Shown in pieces: positions 42,635 through 50,698 of a stretch of 54,635 nt of DNA (the stretch's first letter is position 1; each line of letters opens with the position of its first letter). Source of the DNA: an uncultured Ilumatobacter sp. (GTDB taxonomy: Bacteria; Actinomycetota; Acidimicrobiia; Acidimicrobiales; Ilumatobacteraceae); assembly GCA_905182555.1 (NCBI GenBank), contig CAJJBX010000007.1:1-54635 (forward strand). Direction: 5' to 3'. The notes under the pieces were generated by a model. The model made no database searches and was not told where the DNA came from. It was given only the letters and a program-made list of their open reading frames with translations. The position numbers and the translations under genes are program-made.

Positions 42635-42704
42635 GAGGGGGAGAGGGGGAGAGGGGGAGAGGGGGAGAGGGGGGAGGGTGAGAGGGTGAGAGGGGGGAGA
42701 AAAG
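42635..42704 (+). repeat. Homopurine GGGGGAGA microsatellite
   Basis: The + strand is purine-only for 44 bases (42635-42678), made of GGGGGAGA units, then continues with two isolated T to 42703. Such tracts can form triplex or G-quadruplex structures and are prone to slippage. It sits just after pdxH. Confidence 0.85.
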
Positions 42705-42850
42705 TTTTCACTTTCGGAGGATCCCCGCGTGGGACCAAGCGAGCCAAAAAGGAACCAGCCTGAACGCAGAGTTGAACGTGAGTTGTGGACCGGCGGCGCT
42801 GCGCGTCCACGACGAAGGCCTCGGATTTCCCTGCCGATTCCGGTCCTCAG

Positions 42851-43474
42851 CTAGCGCGGTTCGTTGGGCCAGGTTGTTGCTGCTTCCACTAGACCGTCGA
42901 TCAGGGAAAGAGTGTGAGGTGTGAGCCCTGGACCTTCCCAGTCCCACCACATCGGGCTGGAACCGCGAACGCGTGGGGGCAGCTCAATTTGGACGCCCGC
43001 CTGCCGCGGCAAGTTCACTGGATTGTCAGCGTGCATGCCGCGGAGCTTCTTTGGGATTGTCTCAAGGTCGGTGACGATGTCGTATGCGGGGAGAGCTCGT
43101 TGCAATGCGCCACCGACGTGGTGGGCGAGTGGTCGGTTGTTCCCGCCGAGTAGCAGCGCGCTGAACATGCCGCGGCGTCCAAACCCGTGAATGGTGATCA
43201 CGACATCGACGTGCTCAATGAATGCCGCCAACCGTTCGGACTCCGCTGGGCGCACCTTGATCGACGAGAGGTGCTCGCGCATGGGAACAGGTTGCACCAC
43301 GCCGTAGTAAGACGAACCCGAGCGTTCTGCTGCTGCAGCTGCGATCACGTCGGTTTGGAGCTCCAGATTGCCACCGTGGTACGCCATGAATCCAAGCCGC
43401 CCGGTGGCGTGCGGGCGGAGCTCACAGACCTCTTGCACACCCGGTGCATTGAGGATCGCGGCGAACTCTGACAT
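42851..43474 (-). CDS. Poly-gamma-glutamate-hydrolase-like (PF05908-type) protein
   Basis: 207 residues. The family is zinc-dependent and cuts poly-gamma-glutamate; many members are phage encoded. Seen are GFMAYHGGNLELQTDVIA with the first His-Gly-Gly, SSYYGVVQP, EHLSSIKVRPAESERLA, and VITIHGFGRRGMFSALLLGG with the second His. The C-terminal GVQIELPPRVRG fits the family. No signal peptide is visible, so the enzyme appears cytoplasmic or released by lysis. It converges on pdxH across the purine tract and diverges from orn. The real substrate in this organism is uncertain. Confidence 0.72.
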   Translation of the reverse strand: MSEFAAILNAPGVQEVCELRPHATGRLGFMAYHGGNLELQTDVIAAAAAERSGSSYYGVVQPVPMREHLSSIKVRPAESERLAAFIEHVDVVITIHGFGRRGMFSALLLGGNNRPLAHHVGGALQRALPAYDIVTDLETIPKKLRGMHADNPVNLPRQAGVQIELPPRVRGSSPMWWDWEGPGLTPHTLSLIDGLVEAATTWPNEPR

Positions 43475-43541
43475 CAGCCCATCATGTCGGAGGGATCAGC
43501 GTTCAGCGACCCGGAGCGCCAGGGCCGTTACGCTTCGCGGA

Positions 43542-44114
43542 ATGCTTGTTTGGATGGATCTCGAAATGACCGGCTTGGATCACACCACGGAAGTGATCGT
43601 CGAGATCGCCACGTTGATCACCGATGACAACCTGGAGATCATTGCTGAAGGGCCCGACCTGGTCATTCATGCGACCGACGAGCAGCTCGCAGCGATGGAC
43701 CCGTTCGTCGTCGATATGCACACGAAGTCAGGGTTGCTTGATCAAATCAAGGCATCGACGATCACGCTCGAAGAAGCGGGTGCGGCGACCTTGGCGTTCA
43801 TTCAGGAGCACGTGCTCGAAGAGCGCACCGTGCCACTGTGTGGCAACTCGATCGGCACCGACCGTCGATTCCTCGATGCGTACCTGCCCGAGATCGAGAA
43901 CTACCTGCACTACCGCTCGATCGACGTGTCCAGCGTTAAAGAGCTTGTCAAGCGGTGGTATCCAGCGATCGATCACAAGCGCCCACGTGGCCAAGGGTCC
44001 CACCGTGCGCTCGACGACATCCGTGAGTCGATCCGCGAGATGGCGTACTACCGGACGATGGTGTTCATCGACCCGGCGGCGCCGTCGGCGGATGGCGATT
44101 CGACCGAGAGCTAA
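43542..44114 (+). CDS. orn: Oligoribonuclease
   Basis: 190 residues from the ATG at 43542. A DEDDh exonuclease that degrades short RNAs and pGpG, the breakdown product of c-di-GMP, which is relevant because an RsiG-like c-di-GMP sensor is also in this window. Motifs are MDLEMTGLD (Asp, Glu), GNSIGTDRRFLDAYLPEIEN with its Asp, and HRALDDIRESI (His, Asp). It is complete, with the usual C-terminus. Confidence 0.94.
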   Translation: MLVWMDLEMTGLDHTTEVIVEIATLITDDNLEIIAEGPDLVIHATDEQLAAMDPFVVDMHTKSGLLDQIKASTITLEEAGAATLAFIQEHVLEERTVPLCGNSIGTDRRFLDAYLPEIENYLHYRSIDVSSVKELVKRWYPAIDHKRPRGQGSHRALDDIRESIREMAYYRTMVFIDPAAPSADGDSTES

Positions 44115-44247
44115 TTCCCGACACGAACCGACGCGATTTCTCTGGGTTGCGGGGCGAATCCATATTCCATATGTGGTTCCGGATCTGGTCGCTCGGCACA
44201 CAATGTCGCTTGGCATCAGCGGCGCGTTCGGGGGTAGGTTCGCCAGC

Positions 44248-45225
44248 ATGCGCGCAATCGTCCTTCGTGAACATGGCGGCCCCGAGGTCTTACAGATCGA
44301 GGAGGTCGCTGACCCAACGCCCGGGCCCGACGAAATTGTCGTCGACATAGCCCACACGGCACTGAACCGTGCCGACACGCTGCAACGCATGGGGATGTAC
44401 AACGACCCGCGCAACCGTGCAATCGAGATCCCTGGCCTCGAGTACGCCGGCACCGTGTCCGCGATTGGAACCGAGGTCACGAACTGGTCAGTCGGCGATC
44501 GAGTAATGGGCATCGAATCAGGCGGGTGCTATGCCGAGAAGGTCGTGACGCACAGTCGTCAGGCGCTGCCAGTGCCAAGCAATGTCGACCTCGCCGATGC
44601 TGCAGCAATTGCTGAAGTGTTCCTCACTGCCTGGGACGCACTCGTCGTTCAGGGTGGATTGACATCGGGCCGTTGGGGTCTGATCCACGCGGGAGCATCT
44701 GGTGTCGGTACGGCAGGAATTCAGATCGCCAAAGCACTCGGTGCGCGTATCGCCGTCACCTGTTCGGCCGGCAAGGTCGACGCCTGCCGTGAGCTGGGCG
44801 CCGACCTTGTGCTTGAGCGGAGCCCGGCCGACTGGCTCGGCGCGCTCAAAGCTGAGATCCCGGATGGGGCCGACACGATCCTCGACGTCGTTGGCGGCGA
44901 GGAAGCCGATCGGAACCTGAAAGCGCTCGCCATGGATGGCACGCTGGTACAGGTCGGGCTGATGGGTGGAGGGTCCGCTCCGGTCAACATGGGTTTGCTG
45001 CTGATGAAGCGCATCACCTGGATTGGTACAACGCTCCGTGCCCGGCCGCTCGAACGCAAGATCGCATTGATGCAACGGTTCATCAGCGAGATCCTCCCGC
45101 TGTTCGAATCAGGCGCGTTGCGCCCGGTCATCGACTCGCGATACAGCTTTGATCAGCTCCCCGAGGCACATACCTACATGGAGACGAATGCGAACGTCGG
45201 CAAGATCCTGATCGACATCGTCTGA
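44248..45225 (+). CDS. NAD(P)H:quinone oxidoreductase (PIG3-type, MDR superfamily)
   Basis: 325 residues from the ATG at 44248. A zinc-free medium-chain reductase. The N-terminal GroES-like domain has VLREHGGPEVLQIEEV, HTALNRADTLQRMGMY and PGLEYAGTVSAIG. The nucleotide-binding motif is HAGASGVGTAGIQIAKALGA, and the end is YSFDQLPEAHTYMETNANVG. It matches the PIG3/QOR group that reduces quinones or acts on reactive carbonyls. It follows orn on the same strand but with 133 bp between. Confidence 0.88.
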   Translation: MRAIVLREHGGPEVLQIEEVADPTPGPDEIVVDIAHTALNRADTLQRMGMYNDPRNRAIEIPGLEYAGTVSAIGTEVTNWSVGDRVMGIESGGCYAEKVVTHSRQALPVPSNVDLADAAAIAEVFLTAWDALVVQGGLTSGRWGLIHAGASGVGTAGIQIAKALGARIAVTCSAGKVDACRELGADLVLERSPADWLGALKAEIPDGADTILDVVGGEEADRNLKALAMDGTLVQVGLMGGGSAPVNMGLLLMKRITWIGTTLRARPLERKIALMQRFISEILPLFESGALRPVIDSRYSFDQLPEAHTYMETNANVGKILIDIV

Positions 45226-45239
45226 ACGGAGGTCGTTGA

Positions 45240-45755
45240 TCAGGCGGGAACGGTGTCGTCGACGCTGGTGCCGTCGGGGGCGTTGTTCCGCCGGAAACTG
45301 AAGAATGCGCCAGCACCAAGAATTGCCGCTGCGACAACTCCGAAAATGATCCAGATACCGATGTCGGCACCTTCACCAGCTGGGTCGCCGTATGTGAAAG
45401 TAATGGCGCCGGCGACCAGGTGGCCGTCTTCTTCGGCGAGATACTGGACAATGTACTGGCCTTGGTCGGTCAGCTTGGCAAAGTTGAGACGCGCTTGGGT
45501 GCCCGAGATGACAGTGACGTCACCGGCGATCCGTTCGTCGTCCGGGCCGCGAAGGCCGAGTTCGACGCTGGCGACCGGTTCGCCGAAGTTGATTGTGACC
45601 TCGGTGACCGGTTCGTCAACTTGTATTTGTGCCTTGTGCTCGGGAACAGACGACTCGATCTCGTCGTGGGCGAATGCCACGCTTGAAAAACTTGCAGCAG
45701 CAGCGAGAGCTGCGACGACTGCGACGATTCGGCTTCGACGGGGGGCGCCTTGCAT
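45240..45755 (-). CDS. CopC-domain protein, exported and membrane anchored
   Basis: 171 residues from the ATG at 45755; the frame continues to a TTG at 45776. The signal peptide ends in SSVAFA-HDEIESSVPEH, leaving the N-terminal His typical of CopC copper sites. A beta-sandwich follows (VTEVTINFGEPVASVELGLR, QYIVQYLAEEDGHLVAGAIT with the second His), then a C-terminal helix (IGIWIIFGVVAAAILGAGAF) and a short basic tail. It probably binds copper outside the membrane, useful for the oxidase encoded nearby. No CopD is visible. It converges on the quinone reductase with 14 bp between. Confidence 0.87.
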   Translation of the reverse strand: MQGAPRRSRIVAVVAALAAAASFSSVAFAHDEIESSVPEHKAQIQVDEPVTEVTINFGEPVASVELGLRGPDDERIAGDVTVISGTQARLNFAKLTDQGQYIVQYLAEEDGHLVAGAITFTYGDPAGEGADIGIWIIFGVVAAAILGAGAFFSFRRNNAPDGTSVDDTVPA

Positions 45756-45852
45756 GCCCTCATTCAACCAGGTCAAACAAGGTGCAGCAGCGCGGTCCTG
45801 TCACACTCCGGTCTGACCAAAGTGTGACAACCCAGCGGCCAGCAGGCGGCGG

Positions 45853-46972
45853 TCAGCGGGCGGCGACGGTGCGGCCCTTCCAGGTCGACCTGGCGACCGA
45901 AGACGACGGCGAACAGGCTGCGCACGAAGATCACCACGAACGCTCCGACGGCGATCGGGAACAGCAGAGCTGTCAGGGGATGGACCGATGCGGCGCGGCG
46001 GCCGAGCACCCAGACCTGTAGCGCGCTGAGCGGGTACAGCAACGATGGGCATCGCCAGCCACCCGCCGGCGAGCGACCAGACCCACTGCCAGCGTGGCGA
46101 GTGGCGAGCCACCAGCCTCGTGAAGCGAGCGCCGGTCGCGATGCTGCGAGTCCACCCGCGAATCGTCTGCGTCCAAGGCCGTCCGGGATACATCCGGAAC
46201 GATGTGTCGGGGGCGCCGGTGTAGAGCTCGGCCTCGGCCGACGAGGCGGGCGAGGCCGATGTCTTCGGTGTGCATCGCCCGGACACCGACGGGTGCGCAT
46301 GCCCGCCGGCTTGCGTCGTACGTGGTCGAACGGTCGACATGGCGAGCACCGGGCCGAACGCCACCGTCGCGGTTGACCCGGTGTGCCAGCCGGCGGTGAA
46401 CGCGCCGCACCCCATGAGGGCCGTCACGTTGCACAGCACGCTGGCCTGCTCGGCCCAACCCGCCGGTCTCGTGCCACGGCTGGACCGAGGTCACCACGTC
46501 GGGTCAGGATGTGACGGCCTGCGCTACTCGGTGCCGACCCGATCGAGAGGTCGGGCGCGGGCCGGACGTCGGCGTCGACGAAAAAGCAGGTGAGGGGCAG
46601 TGCGCTCGCCTCAGCGGCGCCGATCGCGCACGCGTGCGGCTTGCCGAGCCATCCCGGTCGGCAGCGGCGGGTGTGCACGACGACCGTGGCGCCGTGCGAC
46701 GCTGCAACATCGCCGGTGCCGTCATCGTTGAGTGGTCGTCGACCACCATCACTTCGTCCTGCCGGTCCGGATGCTGCGGCAGCACCAACGGAGGACATCA
46801 GGTGCGGGAAGCGCAGCTTGCCTCGTCGCGCGCCGGGATGATCAACGGCAATCGCCCGGGCGCGCAGCAGATCCAGGGAAGGGTACCGGCGTGATCTGGA
46901 ATGCGGCCGAGGTCGCCACAGTAGCAGCCAGCCAATCAGGGTCCATCCCGCCAGGTAGATCGCCAGATCCAC
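45853..46972 (-). CDS. Second family 2 membrane glycosyltransferase (CrtQ/CruC-like), multiple frameshifts
   Basis: Pieces in three frames, read in order, make one GT2 enzyme. An N-terminal helix (LAIYLAGWTLIGWLLLW) is followed by VMVVDDHS, then GTGDVAASHGATVVVH and GWLGKPHACAIGAAEAS. CFFVDADVRPAPDL carries the DxD site. Acceptor motifs are TSVQPWHETGGLGR, ALMGCGAFTAGW and MHTEDIGLARL. C-terminal helices (LYPLSALQVWVLGRR, FVVIFVRSLFAVVFGR) end in a stop at 45853-45855. At least five shifts are needed. The order and spacing match glycosyltransferases that decorate carotenoid acids. Start is probably GTG 46972. Whether the breaks are errors or decay is not decidable here; neighbouring conserved genes suffer alike, favouring error. 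Confidence 0.6.
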
Positions 46973-47209
46973 GCATCGGGCACGAGTTCCACCGGCCCAC
47001 TCTGGTCGTCGCCGAGATGTGTTGCAACAGAGCGCACGCAACGTCGGAGATCGGCCGGGAACCTCGGGCGTCAGGGATGAACTCGGAGAGGTCGAGTTAA
47101 CTCCCTTGACCCGGTGCCCACAAACGTGGTTGCCTATCACTGAGTTGAGGCACTGCCATGCACGTAGTGACTCGCCTCAAACCCACAGACCGAGCAGAAG
47201 GACAGACCT

Positions 47210-47371
47210 ATGAACAACATCACGATCGTTCATCCAGCGCAATCGCCGCAGGCTGTCCGTTCCACGCCCGACGCTGCGTCGGCAGCTGTCGCGCCCTCGG
47301 TTCAGGCGTTCGCAGGCACGCCCGGCATTCGCTCGCAACCAGTTCGGCACGGCATGACTCCAACCACATGA
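47210..47371 (+). CDS. Small leader ORF 1 upstream of whiB-like gene
   Basis: 53 codons starting MNNITIVHPAQSPQAV, preceded by a good ribosome binding site (AAGGA, 9 bp upstream). There is no recognised family. Its stop overlaps the next small ORF start (ATGA). It lies ahead of a hairpin and a strong terminator upstream of a WhiB gene, resembling a regulatory leader peptide. Base errors in this region may alter the true length. Confidence 0.4.
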   Translation: MNNITIVHPAQSPQAVRSTPDAASAAVAPSVQAFAGTPGIRSQPVRHGMTPTT

Positions 47372-47472
47372 ACACTGCGTGGCTTGGTGACTCTGCCGAA
47401 ACCGGATGCGTGAAGACCACGTATGTCACCAAGCGAATCACTACCGGCAGCCTCCGCGAGGCTCTGACGTAA
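47368..47472 (+). CDS. Small leader ORF 2 upstream of whiB-like gene
   Basis: 34 codons (MNTAWLGDSAETGCVK, then TTYVTKRITTGSLREALT). It starts within the stop of ORF 1 (ATGA overlap), so it would be translationally coupled. It ends inside the first arm of the 47463-47485 hairpin, where a ribosome at the stop codon would disrupt that hairpin. Confidence 0.4.
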   Translation: MNTAWLGDSAETGCVKTTYVTKRITTGSLREALT

Positions 47473-47485
47473 CACCAACGTCAGA
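47463..47485 (+). promoter_or_regulatory. Hairpin overlapping leader ORF stop (possible attenuator element)
   Basis: TCTGACGT (47463-47470) and ACGTCAGA (47478-47485) form a perfect 8-bp stem with a 7-nt loop covering the ORF 2 stop, 13 nt before the terminator stem. Confidence 0.5.
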
Positions 47486-47498
47486 TCACCTCTTGCGA

Positions 47499-47531
47499 GG
47501 CCGCCGGGTTCACCAACCCGGCGGCCTTTTT
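47499..47531 (+). terminator. Strong intrinsic terminator ahead of whiB-like gene
   Basis: GGCCGCCGGGTT (47499-47510) and AACCCGGCGGCC (47515-47526) form a perfect 12-bp GC-rich stem with a 4-nt loop, followed by TTTTT (47527-47531). This is the best intrinsic terminator in the window. Confidence 0.9.
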
Positions 47532-47712
47532 GGTTTTCCGACCCAGATCTCCCCGAAACCCACCGGACACCACCGCAACATCAGAAAGCACCCACGACAT
47601 GAAGACCCTTGCGAACACAACCCAGCGCCAATCCGGCAGGCACCTGGCCCGTCCGCGACCGCGCCATCCGCAACCAGCAACTCCAACGCTTCTTTCGAAA
47701 CGGACCCTTCCC

Positions 47713-48141
47713 ATGAACACCTGCGCTCCTCGTCGACGAGCTCGATGAACTCGATGAACTCGATCCCATACAGACACCGCCCAGCTCGGATCTACCCGAC
47801 GATGCCGTTCGGCTGATGACCCGGCTTGCCGTCGCGGGCGCCCGGTCGCCCGGTGTGCCGACGGCAATGGGCACCATGGTCGGCCTCTTCTTCTCTGACC
47901 ACGTCGTCGACATCGCCCGCGCCAAGGCAATGTGCGCCCTCTGTCCCGTGGCCGTCGACAGTGCCTCGCCGACGCCCTCGAGCGTGAGGAGCCCTGGGGC
48001 GTCTGGGGCGGCCAGCTCGCTCTCGGGCGGTCGGATCATCGCCGACGAAGCGGCCCTGTGGCCGCCCGCCGAAGGTCCCGCGTCCCGAGGTCGATCTACG
48101 ACGAGATGGGCCCGGCCGGCGCCTCGCTCGTCTCGGCCTGA
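47713..48141 (+). CDS. WhiB-family Fe-S regulator, frameshifted
   Basis: Joined across frames: an acidic start with a DELDELDELD repeat, then a first Cys (CADGNG), MVGLFFSDHVVDIARAKAM, CALCPVARQC (C-x2-C-x5-C) and EREEPWGVWGG. A basic tail with KRPCGRPPKVPRP resembles an AT-hook. Four Cys and the GVWGG turn are the WhiB hallmarks (a [4Fe-4S] sensor binding sigma factor). At least two or three single-base shifts are needed (about 47725, 47860 and 47945). The start ATG at 47713 is approximate. Position behind a leader-peptide-like unit and terminator resembles the whiB7 arrangement. Confidence 0.65.
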
Positions 48142-48181
48142 GCTCTATCTCTCGCTCTATCCCTGTCCCCGTCCCCGTCCT

Positions 48182-48259
48182 GCCGGGTGTTTCGCAGTGT
48201 CGGGTGTTTCGTGCGCAGATTCCTGCGTGCACGCACCCGGTAAGACGGAAACACCCGGC
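48182..48259. repeat. Inverted repeat GCCGGGTGTTTC / GAAACACCCGGC
   Basis: These are 12-bp perfect arms at 48182-48193 and 48248-48259, with an extra direct copy (CGGGTGTTTCG) at about 48201-48211. It lies after the whiB-like gene and may be a terminator or the ends of a small dispersed element. Confidence 0.55.
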
Positions 48260-48380
48260 GCTCGTTTTCCGGTGACGCAATGACATGCCGAGTCGGAGTT
48301 CCGTGTCTCATGCTGTAATGAATCGTTTCGCTAGGTTGCGACCGGCAGCTGCCGATGCGGTGTCACTACCCTTCTGAGGA

Positions 48381-48975
48381 GTGAAGATCGCCCGTCCACG
48401 GCTGCTCGCCGGCTCGCTTGCCGTGGCCGTGCACTGATTGTTCGTTGGCCTTCGCCGTCGTGCGTCGCAACTCAAGCGGCAGTGACGATGACCCGCTCGA
48501 CGCAACGACTCACCGCCCGTCGTCAGGTCGTCGACGTTTCCTGATCGACGGCCTCGCCAACGCCAGATCGTCCAGGGTGATCCAACTGCCAGTCGGTGGT
48601 ACCTCGGCGATCGCGACGGCAACGACGATCGCCACGGCTTCGTTCCTCGGCCAGCCGCTCGTGATCAACTTCTGGTTCGCCGACTTGCCCGCCGTGCGCC
48701 AAGGAGCTTCCCGACTTCGCCGAGGCGCACGCCGAGTTCGGCGACGACGTGCGCTTCATCGGAGTCAACTCCGCGTGACTCGGTCGAGAGAGATGGAGCG
48801 CTTCGCGGCCGATCGCGGCGTCACGCTACGAGCTCTACCGCGACGACTTCGCTGAGTCTCGCCGACGCCATCGGCGCCTGGTCAACTCGCCCGATCGACC
48901 CTCTTCGTGACGCCCGACGGCGAAGCATCATCGAGCAGACCGGCGTGCATCGACGCCGGCGACCTGCGCTACTGA
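48381..48975 (+). CDS. TlpA/ResA-like thiol-disulfide oxidoreductase, frameshifted
   Basis: The N-terminus (IARPRLLAGSLAVAV) is a membrane anchor. Then LGQPLVINFWFA runs, after a shift, into CPPC and AKELPDFAEAHAEFG, then VRFIGVN, MERFAADRGV, LFVTPDGE and the end GDLRY with stop at 48973. CPPC is the redox-active thioredoxin motif of this family, which reduces apocytochrome c or other extracytoplasmic thiols. Several single-base breaks occur. It is followed by ccdA, its usual electron donor, supporting the call. Start GTG 48381 is approximate. Confidence 0.65.
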
Positions 48976-49003
48976 AATCGAGTCGACTTGCTGGAGGCCT
49001 CAG

Positions 49004-49836
49004 CATGAGCCTGTCGTTCATTCGAGGCCTCGTCGCCGCGGTCAACCCGTGCGGATTCATCCTCCTCCCGACCTACCTGATGTACTTCCTCGGTGATCTC
49101 CGGTGGTGCGCCCGGCACGCAGAAGGCGTCGCTCACGCGAGCGCTCAAGGTGAGCGCTGCTGTGCACGGGGTCCTTGCGCCGTGTGCCTGGCGATCGGCT
49201 TGTCGGTGCCACTGCGCTCGTTAGCAGTGTGCCCCAAACGCCTGGTACGTACTGCACTGCAGATGGAACAAGGTTTAGACCAAGCGCCCGTTCATGATGC
49301 CGCAGATCGACTCGGGCAAGAAGGATCAGACCGTCAAGTCAATGTTCATCTACGGCGTGGCGTACGCCGTTGCGTCGATCGGCTGCACGATCGGCCTGTT
49401 CCTCGCCACCGTCTTCAGTGCTCGCCCAGGTGAGACGTTCATTGACAGTGTTGGCAACATGGTGGCCTACGGCGCCGGCATGGCGCTCCTGGTCAGTGCT
49501 TTGACCGTCGGTTTCGCTTTCGCCAACACCAGCCTGCTCAAGTTCCTCCGTAACTCCATGCAGTACATCGACAGGGTTGCTGCAGCATTCGTGGTCCTGT
49601 CAGGTTTGTACCTCTCCTGGTACTTCTACTGGGTCGACCTCGACAACGGCGGCGACCCGATCACCGACTGGGCCTTTGTTCGTCAGGCGGATGCAACAGC
49701 GTTCCTGAACGACAACTGGAAGGTCGTTGGGATTGTGCTTGGGACAACAGTGACCGCAGCTGTCGCCTACGTCACCTTCCGCAACGAAGATGAGCCGAAG
49801 ATCGAAGCACCCTCCGAGTCAGAATCTCTTTCCTGA
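49004..49836 (+). CDS. ccdA: CcdA/DsbD-like thiol transport membrane protein, 5' half frameshifted
   Basis: It starts MSLSFIRGLVAAVNPCGFIL with the NPCGF motif carrying the first redox Cys. Then, in shifted frame, come SGGAPGTQKASLTRALKVS and a helix. An intact frame from about 49294 runs MMPQIDSGKKDQTVKSMFIY, then AVASIGCTIGLFLATVF with the second Cys, and helices MALLVSALTVGFAFA and VVGIVLGTTVTAAVAYVTF. CcdA carries electrons from thioredoxin across the membrane to TlpA-type proteins, here the gene upstream. The breaks at about 49110-49290 are probably sequence errors. Confidence 0.75.
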
Positions 49837-49917
49837 CCACCTGCATTTCAGTTGAGGTCTGACCCCAGAAACCCCGACTGAAACCCGGGCCGCGTTGCTC
49901 CGTAGTGTCGGGCGTGC

Positions 49918-50698
49918 ATGACTGAGACGTTCGACCCAACCACTGTTCCAATCAAGGCTGCGGCCACCGTGATGATGGTGCGCGACGGCGAGCCTGGGCT
50001 CGAAGTCTTCATGTTGCGTCGCACCGGTAAGGCAGCCTTCGGCGCTGGCATGTACGTGTTCCCTGGCGGACGTGTCGATGATGCCGACCACGCCGATGAG
50101 ATTGCACCGTTCTGCGATGGCCTTGAAGATGCAGACGCGTCAGCGCAGCTCGGCATCGACCAGGGCGGCCTGGCGTTCTGGGTTGCGTCGATTCGCGAAT
50201 GTTTCGAAGAAGCCGGTGTGCTGCTTGCCGAGCGTCGCGACGGTCAGCCGCTCGACCTCGGTGACGACGAACGTCATGCTGTGCACGACGGCGAAATGTC
50301 AATGGTCGAATTGTGCAAACGACACGATCTCGTGCTCGACCTGTCGACGACACACTACGTCGATCACTGGATCACCCCGGTCGGCGAGAAGCGGCGCTTC
50401 GACACGCGCTTCTTCGTCACCGAAGCACCTGCGGGTCAGGATGGTCTCCACGATGACAAGGAGACCACCGACAGCCTGTGGGTCAGCCCGCAGAAGGCAC
50501 TCGACATGCAAGAGGCTGGCGAGTTGATGATGATGCCTCCCACGATGTACAACCTGCGTCGCCTGATGCAGTCTGCGACCGCTGCGGACGCTGTCGCCGC
50601 GGGCGAGGCCCTCACCGACATTGCCTGCATTCTGCCGAAGCTCCGGTCTGATCGACGGCGGCAAGTTCATTGCGATCGCCATGCCCGGCGATCGCTGA
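49918..50698 (+). CDS. NUDIX hydrolase (NUDT19/NUDT7-like), frameshift near 50646
   Basis: About 260 residues. The N-terminal part has AAATVMMVRDGEPGLEVFML, GMYVFPGGRVDDAD, and the Nudix core SIRECFEEAGVLLAE (RExxEExG). Long insertions between strands and HWITPVGEKRRFDTRFFV fit the NUDT19/CoA-diphosphatase-like group. The frame breaks at about 50646; in the next phase it reads LIDGGKFIAIAMPGDR and stops at 50696-50698. It probably hydrolyses a CoA ester or nucleoside diphosphate derivative. It converges on mrp. Confidence 0.82.

Noticed and set aside
42635..42704. CRISPR-like regular repeats
   Set aside because: It is a simple purine microsatellite with no spacers, and no cas genes are present in the window.
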